From assembly GCF_013409255.1 (NCBI RefSeq), contig NZ_JACCAS010000001.1:682001-746000 (forward strand): 64,000 bases of DNA, read 5' to 3'. This document shows positions 53,754 to 63,886 of the stretch, piece after piece. Both the position numbers and the translations under genes were made by a program. Under the pieces are notes generated by a model. The model did not search any database, was not told where the DNA came from, and worked only from the letters and a program-made list of their open reading frames with translations. Origin of the DNA: Paraburkholderia bryophila. Its GTDB lineage: Bacteria; Pseudomonadota; Gammaproteobacteria; Burkholderiales; Burkholderiaceae. Position 1 is the stretch's first letter; every line of letters begins with the position of its first letter.

Positions 53754-54920
53754 TCAATGCACCCCACCCGCCGCGATCGCTTCGGCATACACCGCGGCGA
53801 CCCGCTTCGCGATCACCGAGTTATCGAAGTTCTCCCGCGCATAACGGCGGCAAGCATCCGCATCCGGCAGCTTCAACGTGCCGTTCAACGCGCCAGTCAG
53901 TCCCGCCGCGATCGCCTTCGCGCCGGTCTCCGGCAGCACCAGATCCGGCGACAAACCCGCCACGGCTTCAGGTAAGCCGCCCACCGGCGTCACCAGCACC
54001 GGCGTGCCCGACGCCAGCGACTCGACCGTGATCAGCCCGAAGCCTTCCAGCGCCACGGTCGGCACCACGCTGATATTCGCCGCGCGGTACAACGCCGCCA
54101 GATGCTGATCGGGCACGAAGCCCAGCAGCTTGACGTTATCTTCCAACCCCGCCGCGCTGATCCGCGCCTGCAATTCGCCTTCGAGCCGCCCCTTGCCCGC
54201 GATCAGCAACAGCACGTCCGGCGCGCTCTGCTTGAGCAACTGGATCGCGTCGATCAGATCTTCGAGACCCATGCGCCGCACCAGCCGTCGCACCGCCAGC
54301 ACGATCGGCCGGTCTTGCGGCAATTGCAGTTTCAAACGCGCTTCGGCGGGCGTGATCGGCAGATTGAACTGCTCGACGTCGACGCAACCCGGCACCACGC
54401 GCACACGCTCCGGCGCGATGCCGTAGCGCGACGTGAGGATCTTGCCGAACGCCTCGGACAACACGATCAGCCGCGACGAGCGCGCATACACCGACTGCTC
54501 CAGGTAACGCTTGGCGCGCTGGCCGAGCGAGTCGGCGCCTTCCACGTGGCTCTCGTCGGCCCACGGTCCCTGAAAATGCGAGACCTGCGGAATCCCGCGC
54601 GTCACGTCGAGCCCCGGAAAGGTATACAGCGCGAAGTGCGACGAGATCACGTCGGGCCGCGACCGGCCGATTTCCTCGCGCAATGCGCGGCGCGCCGCCA
54701 TCAAGCGGAACGGCAACGATTGCGCGGCGGAGCCGAACCCGTTGATCGCGCCGCCGGTGTCTGCGGCGACTTTCGCCGAGCCGGCCACCACGCCGCGCAC
54801 CGCGACGCCCGCACCCGGCAGCGCACCGACCAGCGAGTAATACATGCGGTCGAGGCCGCCCGCGCGCTCGGGAAACCAGTGCATCCCGATTTGCAGCGAT
54901 TTGATTGAACTCGTCGTCAT
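53754..54920 (-). CDS. bceK: GT4-family glycosyltransferase
   Basis: This 388-residue GT-B enzyme has a donor-binding C-terminal domain containing EGFGLITVESLASGTPVLV. It is the last gene of the minus-strand cluster, and its ATG overlaps the stop of the next upstream glycosyltransferase by ATGA. By order it corresponds to bceK of the cepacian locus. The sugar donor is not assigned. Confidence 0.85.
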   Translation of the reverse strand: MTTSSIKSLQIGMHWFPERAGGLDRMYYSLVGALPGAGVAVRGVVAGSAKVAADTGGAINGFGSAAQSLPFRLMAARRALREEIGRSRPDVISSHFALYTFPGLDVTRGIPQVSHFQGPWADESHVEGADSLGQRAKRYLEQSVYARSSRLIVLSEAFGKILTSRYGIAPERVRVVPGCVDVEQFNLPITPAEARLKLQLPQDRPIVLAVRRLVRRMGLEDLIDAIQLLKQSAPDVLLLIAGKGRLEGELQARISAAGLEDNVKLLGFVPDQHLAALYRAANISVVPTVALEGFGLITVESLASGTPVLVTPVGGLPEAVAGLSPDLVLPETGAKAIAAGLTGALNGTLKLPDADACRRYARENFDNSVIAKRVAAVYAEAIAAGGVH

Positions 54921-56185
54921 GATTGATGCCCCTGTGCGTTCTGTGAGTTGTGATGGTCAAGCGACGCCTTCTGTCCCGCCAGCGTGTTCAGCGTCAGCGC
55001 ATCGGTCTTCGCGACCGCCGCCGCTTCCGCCTCGCTGCGCCGGCGATTCTGCTGCTGCCCCGCGAGTTGCCGGTACAGCGCGATGTACTGCTCGGCCATC
55101 CGCGCCCAGCCGAAGCCGGTGGCGAGTTCGTTGGCGGCGACACCCATCGCGCGACGCGCGTCATGATGCTCGGCGAGACGCGCGACCGCGCGCGCCAACG
55201 CCGTGGGATCGTCCGGGTCGTCGAGCACGATCCCGCATTCCGGCGTGATGATTTCGGCGCCGCCCGCAGTGCGTGCCGTGACCACCGGCAAGCCCGCCGC
55301 CATCGCCTCGAGCAGCGACAGGCTCATCGCTTCATAGCGCGACGGAAACACGAACGCGTCGACCGAATGCATCAGCACCGGCATGTCCTTCACCAGCCCG
55401 AGAAAATGCACGCGATGCGCAATACCCAGCGCCTTCGCCTCGTCCGGATACGGGCTGCCCGGCAGAAAACCGGCCACCGCGATCTGCACGTAGTCGGGCA
55501 GATGCTTGAGCGCGGCGAGCACGGTGCCGAGATTCTTGCGCGGCGTGCGCAGATCGCCGACGAACAGCAGCAGGAACGCGTCCTTCGGCAAACCGAACTT
55601 CTCGCGGTCGCCGGTCGCAGCGGCGAAGCTTTGCGTGTCCACGCCGTTGTAGATCACATCGACGCGGTTGTCGGGCGTCAGGCCGATCGCGCGGATTTCG
55701 TCGGCGACTTTCTGCGACACCGCGGTGATCACTTTCGAGCGCCGGTACGCCCAGCGTTCGAGCAGCGCGTTGCAGCGCGTGTAGACCGACTGATACGCGG
55801 ACCACACGCCCTTGGTCAGCCCGAACGGGTAGTACTTGCTGCCGAACCAGCCGCTATGCACGAAGTGCGAGGTATTGACGTCGGCGGGCACCCACGTGAT
55901 GAAGCCGTTCACGTGCAGCACGTCGTATTCGCGGCGATGCGCGCGCAGCCACAGCGTGCTTTTGAGGGCGAACACCTGCTGGCGCAGCAGATTGGTGGGC
56001 CACCAGCGGCCCACTTTGATCTGCGCCCAGCGAACGTTCGGATGCGCGAGCAGATCCGGCGCGACGTGCGAGGCCACCAGCGTGACGCCGATGTTCTCGT
56101 CGAGTGCGGCCCGCGCAATCTCGTGGTTGACGCGCCCCTGGCCGTCGTTATGGCGCACGACGTGCGTGACAATGGCAACTCTCAA
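54917..56185 (-). CDS. bceJ: GT4-family glycosyltransferase
   Basis: This 422-residue GT4 enzyme has an N-terminal HDGQGRVNHEIA-type acceptor domain and a donor site SRYEAMSLSLLEAMAAGLPVVTA. It is coupled by 4-nt overlaps to the polymerase gene upstream and to bceK downstream. It acts at the inner face of the cytoplasmic membrane on the lipid-linked repeat unit. The C-terminal tail is charged and rich in Gln, Arg and Ala. Confidence 0.87.
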   Translation of the reverse strand: MRVAIVTHVVRHNDGQGRVNHEIARAALDENIGVTLVASHVAPDLLAHPNVRWAQIKVGRWWPTNLLRQQVFALKSTLWLRAHRREYDVLHVNGFITWVPADVNTSHFVHSGWFGSKYYPFGLTKGVWSAYQSVYTRCNALLERWAYRRSKVITAVSQKVADEIRAIGLTPDNRVDVIYNGVDTQSFAAATGDREKFGLPKDAFLLLFVGDLRTPRKNLGTVLAALKHLPDYVQIAVAGFLPGSPYPDEAKALGIAHRVHFLGLVKDMPVLMHSVDAFVFPSRYEAMSLSLLEAMAAGLPVVTARTAGGAEIITPECGIVLDDPDDPTALARAVARLAEHHDARRAMGVAANELATGFGWARMAEQYIALYRQLAGQQQNRRRSEAEAAAVAKTDALTLNTLAGQKASLDHHNSQNAQGHQS

Positions 56186-57654
56186 TCAGTGCCTCCATGG
56201 AAAAGTAGCGTGCGTCTGCGGTTGATTTTTTCGTAGTGCACCGCGGATAGGATCGAAAAAACACTCATGAACAGCAGCAGCCCGCCCGTACCGACCAGCG
56301 AATTGGTGAACACCAGCATCGCGAAGGTCGCGAGACTCAGGCTCAGGCAGGCCGAGACGAACTTGTCGTTGCGCAGCTTGAACGAGGCCAGCACCGCACG
56401 CACCACCAGCCAGACGATGCCGGACATGTAGAGCAGCGTGCCGGGCCAGCCGAGCACGAACGGGATATTCATCACGCCGCTGTCGAAGTTGCCGTACTGG
56501 CCGAGCTGGCCGCCGTCGTTCGAGAGCTTGGTCGAGGTGCCGGTCGCGCCCATGCCTTCGCCGGAGACGTCGGTAAACGCGGTTTTCGCGAAGGTCGCGT
56601 AGAACTCGTTACGCGCGGCGTAGCTCTGGTCGTCGTTCAGATTGACGATGGTGGTGAGCCGCGCCTGCATCCGCTCGGCAACCGGGCCGACCGCCAGCAG
56701 CGGCACGCACAGTCCCGCCAGCAACACCGCGCTCGCAACGATACGCACCCGCACCTTGTTGTTCGACTTGACGAGTTGGACCAGCAGCGCGATCACCCAG
56801 CCGCCCCACGTGGAGCGCACGAGGCTCAGCGCGAACGCGAAGAAGCCGAGCGCCGCGGCGATCCAGCGCACCCGGTGGTTTGCCGCCATCACGTAGACCA
56901 TCGCGCCCATCATCGCGAACGCGAACGGGCCCGACGAATTCATCGTGCTGAACACGCGCACGCCCATCGGCACCGGGTCGCCTTGCGAGTTCATCTGCGA
57001 GCCGAGCATCCACAGTGCGTCCCACGGCGGCATGATGAAAAACTGCACGAGGCCGTAGCCGCCCATCACCAGCATGCCCCAGATGAACGTGTTGACGATG
57101 GTGTCGCGGTACTGCGGATACTGACGCGTGTGCGCCATGATGTGAAAGCCGATCAGGATCGGATACAGCCAGTTCGCGAGGTCGTAGGTGGCCGCCAGCG
57201 GCCCGCTCGACATCACGCCGACCATGAACGCGTAGATCAGGCCGAGCAGGATCAGCAGCACCGGCAGGCCGCGCCGTTGCGCGAGCAGCCGGTAGTAGCG
57301 CAGCAGGGAAAGCGCGCTGATCATCGTCACCGCGAGCGGCGCGACCTGGATCAGGCTGGTAGGCGTGAATGCGCCTTTGGACCAGTCGGCGAGACGCCGT
57401 ACTTCGGGGCTCAGAAACCACAGCCACCACATGAAGCCGATGTAGCGCGCCGGGCTCTTGAAATACAGCCACAAGCCGGTGAGGATCGCCAGCACCGGAA
57501 ACGCGAGCGTCAGCACCGTGCCCTGATGCGCGATGATCAGCACCGCCGTGATCAGCCACAGCAAGGCCGGCGGACCCCACTCCTGCGCCCCGCCGGACCT
57601 GCTGCGTCCCGCGCGGTTCGCGCCGGCCGGGGCGGTGTGCGTGATGGTCGACAT
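56182..57654 (-). CDS. bceI: Wzy-type exopolysaccharide polymerase
   Basis: This 490-residue integral membrane protein has about 12 segments and a large periplasmic loop around residues 330-400, the layout of O-antigen polymerases. It joins repeat units at the periplasmic face. Position between glycosyltransferase genes matches bceI, described as the membrane protein/polymerase of the cepacian locus. Overlap with bceJ is ATGA. Confidence 0.82.
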   Translation of the reverse strand: MSTITHTAPAGANRAGRSRSGGAQEWGPPALLWLITAVLIIAHQGTVLTLAFPVLAILTGLWLYFKSPARYIGFMWWLWFLSPEVRRLADWSKGAFTPTSLIQVAPLAVTMISALSLLRYYRLLAQRRGLPVLLILLGLIYAFMVGVMSSGPLAATYDLANWLYPILIGFHIMAHTRQYPQYRDTIVNTFIWGMLVMGGYGLVQFFIMPPWDALWMLGSQMNSQGDPVPMGVRVFSTMNSSGPFAFAMMGAMVYVMAANHRVRWIAAALGFFAFALSLVRSTWGGWVIALLVQLVKSNNKVRVRIVASAVLLAGLCVPLLAVGPVAERMQARLTTIVNLNDDQSYAARNEFYATFAKTAFTDVSGEGMGATGTSTKLSNDGGQLGQYGNFDSGVMNIPFVLGWPGTLLYMSGIVWLVVRAVLASFKLRNDKFVSACLSLSLATFAMLVFTNSLVGTGGLLLFMSVFSILSAVHYEKINRRRTLLFHGGTD

Positions 57655-57657
57655 CGC

Positions 57658-58812
57658 TTAGAGACCTCCGCGTGATTCGCGCGCGGCGGGACGCGAGGTT
57701 TGCGCCCTCGCCTGCGGCTGCGTGCGAGCGGCGCGCGCGCGCAGCATCTCCTGCGTGATCCGCACGTGCTGCATCGCGTAGTGCTGAGTGGTCAGGTCGC
57801 GCGCCAGCAAACCGGCCGCCGCCGCTTGCGCCTGACGCAAGCCGTCTAGCGGCGATGCGGCGAGCTGGTCGACCGCTTCGCGCAGCGCCTGCGGATTGAA
57901 CGGCGGAATATAAAGCGCCTCGCCGGCCGGAAAATAATCCTGCAACGCGCCAACGTTGGTGACCACCATCGGCTTGCCGACGGCCGCCGCTTCGAGCATC
58001 ACCGTGATCCCCGAGGCGTGCGAATTCGGCCGCAGCGGCACCACGATCAGATCGGCCCAGTCGTACAACTCGTGCTGCTTTTTAATGCCCGAAAACAGCG
58101 CGATCTCGACGTTCGGCGCGCGCAGCGACGCGGGAATCCGCCGCCGCGTCGCGAGCTTGACGGTGTAGCGCGGATCGTTGCCGAAGGCCTTGATCAGCGT
58201 TTCCCAATCGCGGTCGCGATCGTTGCCGATGGCGGCAATGCGGATCGGCGCATGCGGCAGCCACTCGGTCGGCGTCTTCACCGGGAAGTCCTGCGTGTTC
58301 AGCCCGTACAGCAGTGGGGTCGCGTCCCGATCGAAATAACGCTGGCACAGCGCGGCGTTTTCAGTGGCGAGCGTGGTTAGTTGATCGGCGCGGCCCATCA
58401 GCTTGCGATACAGCCAGCTACGCAGAATCCCGTACGAAGGCCATTTATCGAGCAGCCACACGCTTTGCGCGAGCAGCAAGGGGGAAGCCTCGGCCCCGGC
58501 CTTGCGGCCGCTCAGCAGCAGCATCAGCGCGGCGGACAGCCATTCCTGCTCGGTATGCGTCCAGATCACGTCCGAGCGCAGCATCTCGGCGCGGTTGCGC
58601 CACGTATGGATGAAATCGAACCCCAGCACCGCCTTCAACGCACGCCGCAACAGCCGCACCGGCTTACTCTCGGGCGCGTCCTGCGAATAGCTCAGCGCGA
58701 AGCCGTCTGACTGCGCGTGGTGATAACCGTACAGACAGCCGATGTTGTCGCCCGGCCGGTAAAAGCGCGGGTCGGCGCCGTAAAACAGGTGAACGTGAAC
58801 GTTTGTACTCAT
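57658..58812 (-). CDS. bceH: GT4-family glycosyltransferase
   Basis: The protein has 384 residues from ATG 58812, which overlaps the preceding gene by ATGA; the longer frame to 58971 is a shadow of that gene. The C-terminal donor domain contains HASGITVMLEAAAVGKPMVV. It is expected to build the repeat unit. The last 35 residues are basic and alanine-rich. Confidence 0.85.
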   Translation of the reverse strand: MSTNVHVHLFYGADPRFYRPGDNIGCLYGYHHAQSDGFALSYSQDAPESKPVRLLRRALKAVLGFDFIHTWRNRAEMLRSDVIWTHTEQEWLSAALMLLLSGRKAGAEASPLLLAQSVWLLDKWPSYGILRSWLYRKLMGRADQLTTLATENAALCQRYFDRDATPLLYGLNTQDFPVKTPTEWLPHAPIRIAAIGNDRDRDWETLIKAFGNDPRYTVKLATRRRIPASLRAPNVEIALFSGIKKQHELYDWADLIVVPLRPNSHASGITVMLEAAAVGKPMVVTNVGALQDYFPAGEALYIPPFNPQALREAVDQLAASPLDGLRQAQAAAAGLLARDLTTQHYAMQHVRITQEMLRARAARTQPQARAQTSRPAARESRGGL

Positions 58813-59744
58813 GCGGCCACTCCGCTTCGCGCCCGGCGCGCCTCGTGCGCGCCGCCGCGCACCGCGCGCCAGCGCGACAGCTTCACCCCGGCCTGGTTCG
58901 ACAGCAGCGCAAGCGCCGCATGCGTGAGTCCCGGATAGGCCCGCGTGCCGACCAGCGTCCACCACCACCACGCGGTTTCGCGGTGCAGCGGCGGCAACTG
59001 GTCGCGCAGGATCAGATGGAAGTTGAACGCGGCATTGCGCAACGCCGCCATGGTTTGCGCGTTGCGCCCGTCTTCGTCGAAACGCTCGGCGGGAAAGTGG
59101 TCGACCGCGACGCGCGGGTCGTACACCAGCTTCCAGCCGGCGCGCTTCACCGCGAGGCTGAAGCCCATGTCGTTGTGAGCCTGCGCGCCCGCGCCGCGCA
59201 AGCGCGCGTCGAAGCGGATCGTGCGGATCGCGTCGCGGCGGTAGCTCATGTTGGCGCCCTTCAGAATGTCCACTTCGCGCGCACCGCCGGCGCCGAGATG
59301 ATGATTGCCGATGATCTTGCCGGACGCCGTGACCTTGCCCACCCGTTGCCGCTCGCCATCCAGCACGCGGCCTCTTTCGTGCACCCAGTCGCGCCCGCCG
59401 AGCGCGCCGAGGCGCGCATCGCTTTCGAACGCGGCGGCGATCCGGGCGACCCAGTCGACGTGCGGAGCGGCATCGTCGTCGGTGATCGCGATCACGTCGC
59501 CGCTGGCCGCGTCGAGTCCGCGGTTGAGCGCCGCGACCTGGCCGGGCGCCTCGACCAGCGCCACCGACAGCGGCAGCGCACCCGGCACCGCCGGATCGCG
59601 CAGACAGGTGTGGGTCGCCTCGTCGTCGGCGCGCGCCACCACGACCACCTGGTCGGGCGCGCGCGACTGCCGTTGCAGCGCCGCGAGGCAGCGCGCCAGA
59701 TCGGCCGGGCGGCGATAAGTCGGAACCAGTACCGTCACTTTCAT
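58809..59744 (-). CDS. bceG: GT2-family glycosyltransferase
   Basis: The protein has 311 residues from ATG 59744 (AAGGA upstream), beginning VTVLVPTYRRPADL, the usual GT-A opening, with the metal-binding DDDAAPH motif near residue 95. An inverting GT2 enzyme for repeat-unit assembly is expected. An in-frame ATG at 59768 is an alternative. It follows the tyrosine kinase gene. Confidence 0.85.
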   Translation of the reverse strand: MKVTVLVPTYRRPADLARCLAALQRQSRAPDQVVVVARADDEATHTCLRDPAVPGALPLSVALVEAPGQVAALNRGLDAASGDVIAITDDDAAPHVDWVARIAAAFESDARLGALGGRDWVHERGRVLDGERQRVGKVTASGKIIGNHHLGAGGAREVDILKGANMSYRRDAIRTIRFDARLRGAGAQAHNDMGFSLAVKRAGWKLVYDPRVAVDHFPAERFDEDGRNAQTMAALRNAAFNFHLILRDQLPPLHRETAWWWWTLVGTRAYPGLTHAALALLSNQAGVKLSRWRAVRGGAHEARRARSGVAA

Positions 59745-59806
59745 CGTGATGTCCTTTTGTATCGTCATTGCGCGAGGGTCGGAAAAACCCGGGAAACGCG
59801 TTCCGC

Positions 59807-62026
59807 TCAGGCGCTCAGGTATTCCTGCACCGCCGCGTAGCCACGGTCGTAGCCGCCGCGCGAACGCGGCATGCCGTTGAAAATGCCGCCCTGCACATGC
59901 ACGCCGGCCGCGCGCAGACGCTTCAGCGCGTCCTGGATCTCGCCTTCGCTGTGCACGCCCGAGCGCATCACGAAGAAGGTCGAACCGGCATACGCGCCGA
60001 TAATCGACGCATCGGTCACCGCCAGCACCGGCGGCGTGTCGATCAGGATCACGTCGTAGCGTTTGGCGAGACCGTCGAGGTATTGCGGCAGCCGCGGCGA
60101 CATCAGCAGTTCCGACGGATTCGGCGGACGGCGGCCGCACGAGATGAAGCTCAAGCCTTCCACGTTCGAACTGCGGATCGCTTCTTCCAGCGAGATCTGG
60201 CCGCTCAGCAACTCGGACAAACCGTTGTCCTGCACGCCGCCCAGATAACGTTCGAGCGCGCCGCGCCGCATATCGCCGTCGATCATCAGCACGCGCTTAC
60301 CCGAATGCGCGAGCAGCACCGCGAGGTTGACCGTCAGGAAACTCTTGCCGACGCCGGCCATCGGGCCGGTCAGCATGATGATGCGATTGCGCGCGTCCAT
60401 CATCGTGAACTGCATGGAGGTGCGCAGGCTGCGCAGACTTTCGACCGTGATGTCCTTGGGCCGCGCATTCGCCAGCACCGAACGCAGACGTTCGCCGCCG
60501 CGTTCGAACGCGCTTTCCAGCACCGCCTGTTCGGCGCTCAACGGCACGAGGCCGAACACCGGCAGATGGAACGCACGCTCGATATGATCCGGATCGTCGA
60601 TCCCCTTGAACATATTGCGGCGCAGGAACACGAAGCCGGTGCCCGCGATCAGGCCGAGAATCACCGCCGCCGACAGAATCAGCACCTTCTTCGGCTTGAC
60701 CGGCGCGCCGGGGCGCAACGCGGCGTCGACGATATGCACGTTGCCGCCCGTGCCCGCTTTCTGCACCGACAATTCCTGCACGCGGTTCAGCAGCAGCACG
60801 TAGATGTCTTCCGCCACTTTCGCATCGCGCTGCAACTGCACGGCCTTCACTTCGGTGGCCGGCAGATCGCGGAAACGGTCCGCGTATTTGGCGCGCTGCG
60901 CTTCCAGTTCGGCCATCTGTTGACGCGCGGCCACCAGCATCGGATGGTCGTCGCCGTAACGCTCGCTGAGCTGCGTCATCTGCAGACGCAAACCGGCGAT
61001 CTGCTGCTCGTACTGCACGCTGCCTTCCAGGTACACCTTGGCTTCGTCGCTCGCGTTGATCGAGCCGGACTGGCGCTGATACGCGGTCAAGGCGGCTTCC
61101 GCGCGCTCCAGATCGGCCTTCAGACGCGGCTCTTCGCTTTGCAGGAAGTCGAGCATCTTGATCGCGTCGGCCTGCTTGTTCGATACGTGCTGGCGCACAT
61201 ACGACTGCGCCAGCGCATTGGCGACCAGCGCCGCGTGTTCCGGGCTCTTGTCTTCGAGCGAGATCTGGATCACGCCGGTCTGCTTGCCCTGCTCCTGCAC
61301 GGTGATCGCCGACTGGAACGCGGTGATCGCGTCGAGGTCGTTGGCGCGCACCACGGTGAACTGCTCGCCCGGACGCGCGACCAGTTTATTGACCTGCATC
61401 GTCACGCCGCCGCCCTGCGCCTGCTGGCCGACCTGGCCGCGCAGCAGCAGCGCGCCGTTCCCGGCGAACAGCTCATAGTGCTGGTCGTCGACCACCTTCA
61501 GCGCGAGCTTCTGGCCTTCGAGCGCGGGCACAACGTCGATCGAATCGACGTCGGCCACATCGCCGCCCCATCCATACGACGACAGACCCAGCCACGGCTT
61601 CGCCAGTTGACCCGGCGCGGCCAGCTTGGCCGAAATACTGCCGAGCAGCGGAAACGTCTTCGGCGTGACGCTGAAGTTCAGCTTCAGGTCCTGCACGACC
61701 GGGCCGACCACGCCACGGCTCTTGATGATTTCGATTTCGGCGTCGGTCGGCAGCGAGGTCGAGCCGGTGGTGATCGCCGCGCCCGTTTGCGTCTGCGTGA
61801 GCGCCTGCGACGTGTTGTCGGATTGCTCGACGCGCACGTGCGCGTCGGCCGAATAGATCGGCTTGGCGAGCAGGCAGTAAGCACCGGCAATCGCGACGAT
61901 CACCGCGGCGATCGCGATCAGCCACCAGATGTCGTCGAGGATCACCTGGATCAGTTGCCCGAGGACGATGTCCTCTTCTTCGGTCCGGACCGGACCGCCC
62001 ATGTGTGGAGAGAGTTGATTGCTCAC
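59807..62026 (-). CDS. bceF: Bacterial tyrosine kinase / chain-length determinant (Wzc type)
   Basis: The protein has 739 residues from GTG 62026, or 731 from ATG 62002. Residues about 10-450 hold the Wzz-like periplasmic domain between two membrane segments, with coiled-coil helices, and the C-terminal part is a BY-kinase with Walker A GVGKSFLTVNLA, Walker A' MIDGDMRRG and Walker B ILIDTPP. The tail carries three tyrosines in the last 15 residues (GGYDRGYAAVQEYLSA), the autophosphorylation cluster. It sets chain length and drives export with Wza; BceD dephosphorylates it. Confidence 0.92.
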   Translation of the reverse strand: MSNQLSPHMGGPVRTEEEDIVLGQLIQVILDDIWWLIAIAAVIVAIAGAYCLLAKPIYSADAHVRVEQSDNTSQALTQTQTGAAITTGSTSLPTDAEIEIIKSRGVVGPVVQDLKLNFSVTPKTFPLLGSISAKLAAPGQLAKPWLGLSSYGWGGDVADVDSIDVVPALEGQKLALKVVDDQHYELFAGNGALLLRGQVGQQAQGGGVTMQVNKLVARPGEQFTVVRANDLDAITAFQSAITVQEQGKQTGVIQISLEDKSPEHAALVANALAQSYVRQHVSNKQADAIKMLDFLQSEEPRLKADLERAEAALTAYQRQSGSINASDEAKVYLEGSVQYEQQIAGLRLQMTQLSERYGDDHPMLVAARQQMAELEAQRAKYADRFRDLPATEVKAVQLQRDAKVAEDIYVLLLNRVQELSVQKAGTGGNVHIVDAALRPGAPVKPKKVLILSAAVILGLIAGTGFVFLRRNMFKGIDDPDHIERAFHLPVFGLVPLSAEQAVLESAFERGGERLRSVLANARPKDITVESLRSLRTSMQFTMMDARNRIIMLTGPMAGVGKSFLTVNLAVLLAHSGKRVLMIDGDMRRGALERYLGGVQDNGLSELLSGQISLEEAIRSSNVEGLSFISCGRRPPNPSELLMSPRLPQYLDGLAKRYDVILIDTPPVLAVTDASIIGAYAGSTFFVMRSGVHSEGEIQDALKRLRAAGVHVQGGIFNGMPRSRGGYDRGYAAVQEYLSA

Positions 62027-62117
62027 AATTCGCTTCCCGTATCGGTTACATCCACGTTTGCTTCGGTCCCGCGTCACCCCGCCGGTTGACGGGGTGACGC
62101 GGGCCTGGCGACGGCGC

Positions 62118-63326
62118 TTAGCGCGTCAGTTGTTTCAGGTAGAACAAGGTCTGCACGCTCGGCAGGACCTGCTGCAACACACGGTTAAAGGTGGTCGAAG
62201 CGGCGGTGCCCACGTACACGACGTCCAGCGGCTGCAACTGGAACTGCGAGGACAGCATGATCGAGTCCGGCTGCGTCATGTCGAGGCGGTAGACGTCCGG
62301 CGTGGTCGGATGGTCTTTCATGCCGCGCATCACGTAGATCTGACGCGGATTGGCGTCCGTGTCGAGAATCCCGCCCGACTGCGTAAGCGCATCGGCGATC
62401 GTCATGCGGCCGCGAATGATCGGCACCTGAATCGGCGTCTTCACTTCGCCCATCACGAAGATGCGGCTGTCGGTGCGGTCCGGCACGTTGATCACGTCGC
62501 CGTTCTGCAGCATCACGTTCTGCGTGGTGTCGCCTTTGTCGAGCATGCGATCGGCGTCGAGCACGTAGAGCTTGTTGTTGCGCGTGAGGCGCACGCGCTG
62601 AATGTCGGCGTCCGAATTCGTGCCGCCCGAACGCGTGATCGCGTCGACCAGCGTGAGCGGCACGTCGCTGACCGCGAGCGGGCCTGGCGTCTTCACTTCG
62701 CCGGTCACCTGCACCTTCTGGCCGCGATACGACAGCACGCGCACGTCGACCTGCGGATTGCGGATATAGCGCACGAGGCCGCTGCTCAACTGGTCGCGCA
62801 ATTCGCCGACGGTTTTACCCGCGGCGCGAATCCGGCCGACGAACGGGAAGAAGATCGTGCCGTCGGCGGCGATGGTCTGGCCGTACGGATCGGCCTGGCC
62901 CGGCAGCGCGGCCGTGTACGGCTGCTGCAACGCGCCGCCCACCGACTGCGTGGTGTTGCCGCCCGCCGACAGCGTGCTGCCCTGCGGCGTGGTCAATTCC
63001 GGGTGATCCCACACGGTGATGCCGAGAATGTCCTGCGGCGAGAGCCGGTACACGTACTGCGACGGATCGCTGATGGTCGAGGTCGGCAGCACCTGAGTCT
63101 TCGCGGCGGCCTGTTGCGCCTGAGTGGCGACGAGCTGCGAATCGATCAGATGCACCGGATAGGTTTCGGCGGGCTGCGACTGATGCTGGCCGTCGTCTTT
63201 CAGACGCGACGTGTCGAGATAATTGCCCGGTGCGGTGGCGCAGGCCGACAGAAAGGACGTCAGCAAAAGTGAGGCGGCGAGTTTCGACTTGAAGTTCGCC
63301 GCTGAATGCGGTGCGAGTTTTTTCAT
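62118..63326 (-). CDS. bceE: Outer-membrane polysaccharide export lipoprotein (Wza type)
   Basis: The protein has 402 residues from ATG 63326, which overlaps the phosphatase stop as TGATG; in-frame starts at 63332 and 63347 exist but lack this coupling. The signal peptide ends in lipobox LSAC (Cys29). A poly-export (PES) domain begins near YRLSPQDILGITVWDHPEL and is followed by SLBB repeats. It forms the octameric channel through which the polymer exits. Confidence 0.92.
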   Translation of the reverse strand: MKKLAPHSAANFKSKLAASLLLTSFLSACATAPGNYLDTSRLKDDGQHQSQPAETYPVHLIDSQLVATQAQQAAAKTQVLPTSTISDPSQYVYRLSPQDILGITVWDHPELTTPQGSTLSAGGNTTQSVGGALQQPYTAALPGQADPYGQTIAADGTIFFPFVGRIRAAGKTVGELRDQLSSGLVRYIRNPQVDVRVLSYRGQKVQVTGEVKTPGPLAVSDVPLTLVDAITRSGGTNSDADIQRVRLTRNNKLYVLDADRMLDKGDTTQNVMLQNGDVINVPDRTDSRIFVMGEVKTPIQVPIIRGRMTIADALTQSGGILDTDANPRQIYVMRGMKDHPTTPDVYRLDMTQPDSIMLSSQFQLQPLDVVYVGTAASTTFNRVLQQVLPSVQTLFYLKQLTR

Positions 63327-63781
63327 CAGCATATTTTTTTCAGCCATCCCATGACCAGATGTTCGATGAGCACGAGACTCTCCCTATAAGCGGTTTCCGC
63401 GCAGCCGTGCGGGTCGGCGACGTCGGAGTCGGCTTCCCACTTGCCGAGCGGATAGACCTTGCCGCGCGCGGCCGGGTCGAGCGCTTCGACCGCGCCCACC
63501 TGGGCGCGCTCGGTGACCAGCACGAGGTCCGCTGAGCGCACCAGGTTGCGGTTCAGACGCCGCGAGTAATGGATCCCGGAGGCCACGCCCTGCTCGGCGA
63601 GCAGGCGGCGCATGACCGGGTCCATGCCGTGGCCGTCCATTGCGCGCAGGCCCGCCGAATGAAACGCGATCGGCGCCGAAGACGGCCGCGACACCGCGCG
63701 TTGCCGGGACTTGAACAGCATCTCGGCGGCCGGTGAACGGCACACGTTGGCATGGCAGACGATCAGTACATTGGCGAACAT
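63326..63781 (-). CDS. bceD: Low-molecular-weight protein tyrosine phosphatase
   Basis: This 151-residue phosphatase has the signature Cys9-x5-Arg15 in VCHANVCRSP and the general acid Asp123 in ADPHG. In the family it dephosphorylates the tyrosine kinase (here BceF) and cycles export. It is the first of a tightly spaced D-E-F run, upstream of bceE with TGATG coupling. Confidence 0.93.
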   Translation of the reverse strand: MFANVLIVCHANVCRSPAAEMLFKSRQRAVSRPSSAPIAFHSAGLRAMDGHGMDPVMRRLLAEQGVASGIHYSRRLNRNLVRSADLVLVTERAQVGAVEALDPAARGKVYPLGKWEADSDVADPHGCAETAYRESLVLIEHLVMGWLKKIC

Positions 63782-63886
63782 GGCAGGCTCCTTGAAGCGC
63801 GAGGTGATTCGGTGGGCCGCTTGCGGGGCGGCTGCATGCAGCCCGGGTGCGGCCCGCTTACGGCCCGCATGCAGCCCGCTTGCGCG

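Noticed and set aside
59768..62089. A 773-residue open frame on the plus strand
   Set aside because: It is the antisense shadow of the tyrosine kinase gene bceF, which has Walker motifs and a tyrosine tail.
63782..63886. Short repeated GCAGCCCG and GGCCCGC motifs between bceC and bceD
   Set aside because: The copies are few and irregular, and the gap is short and GC-rich; nothing beyond compositional bias can be supported.
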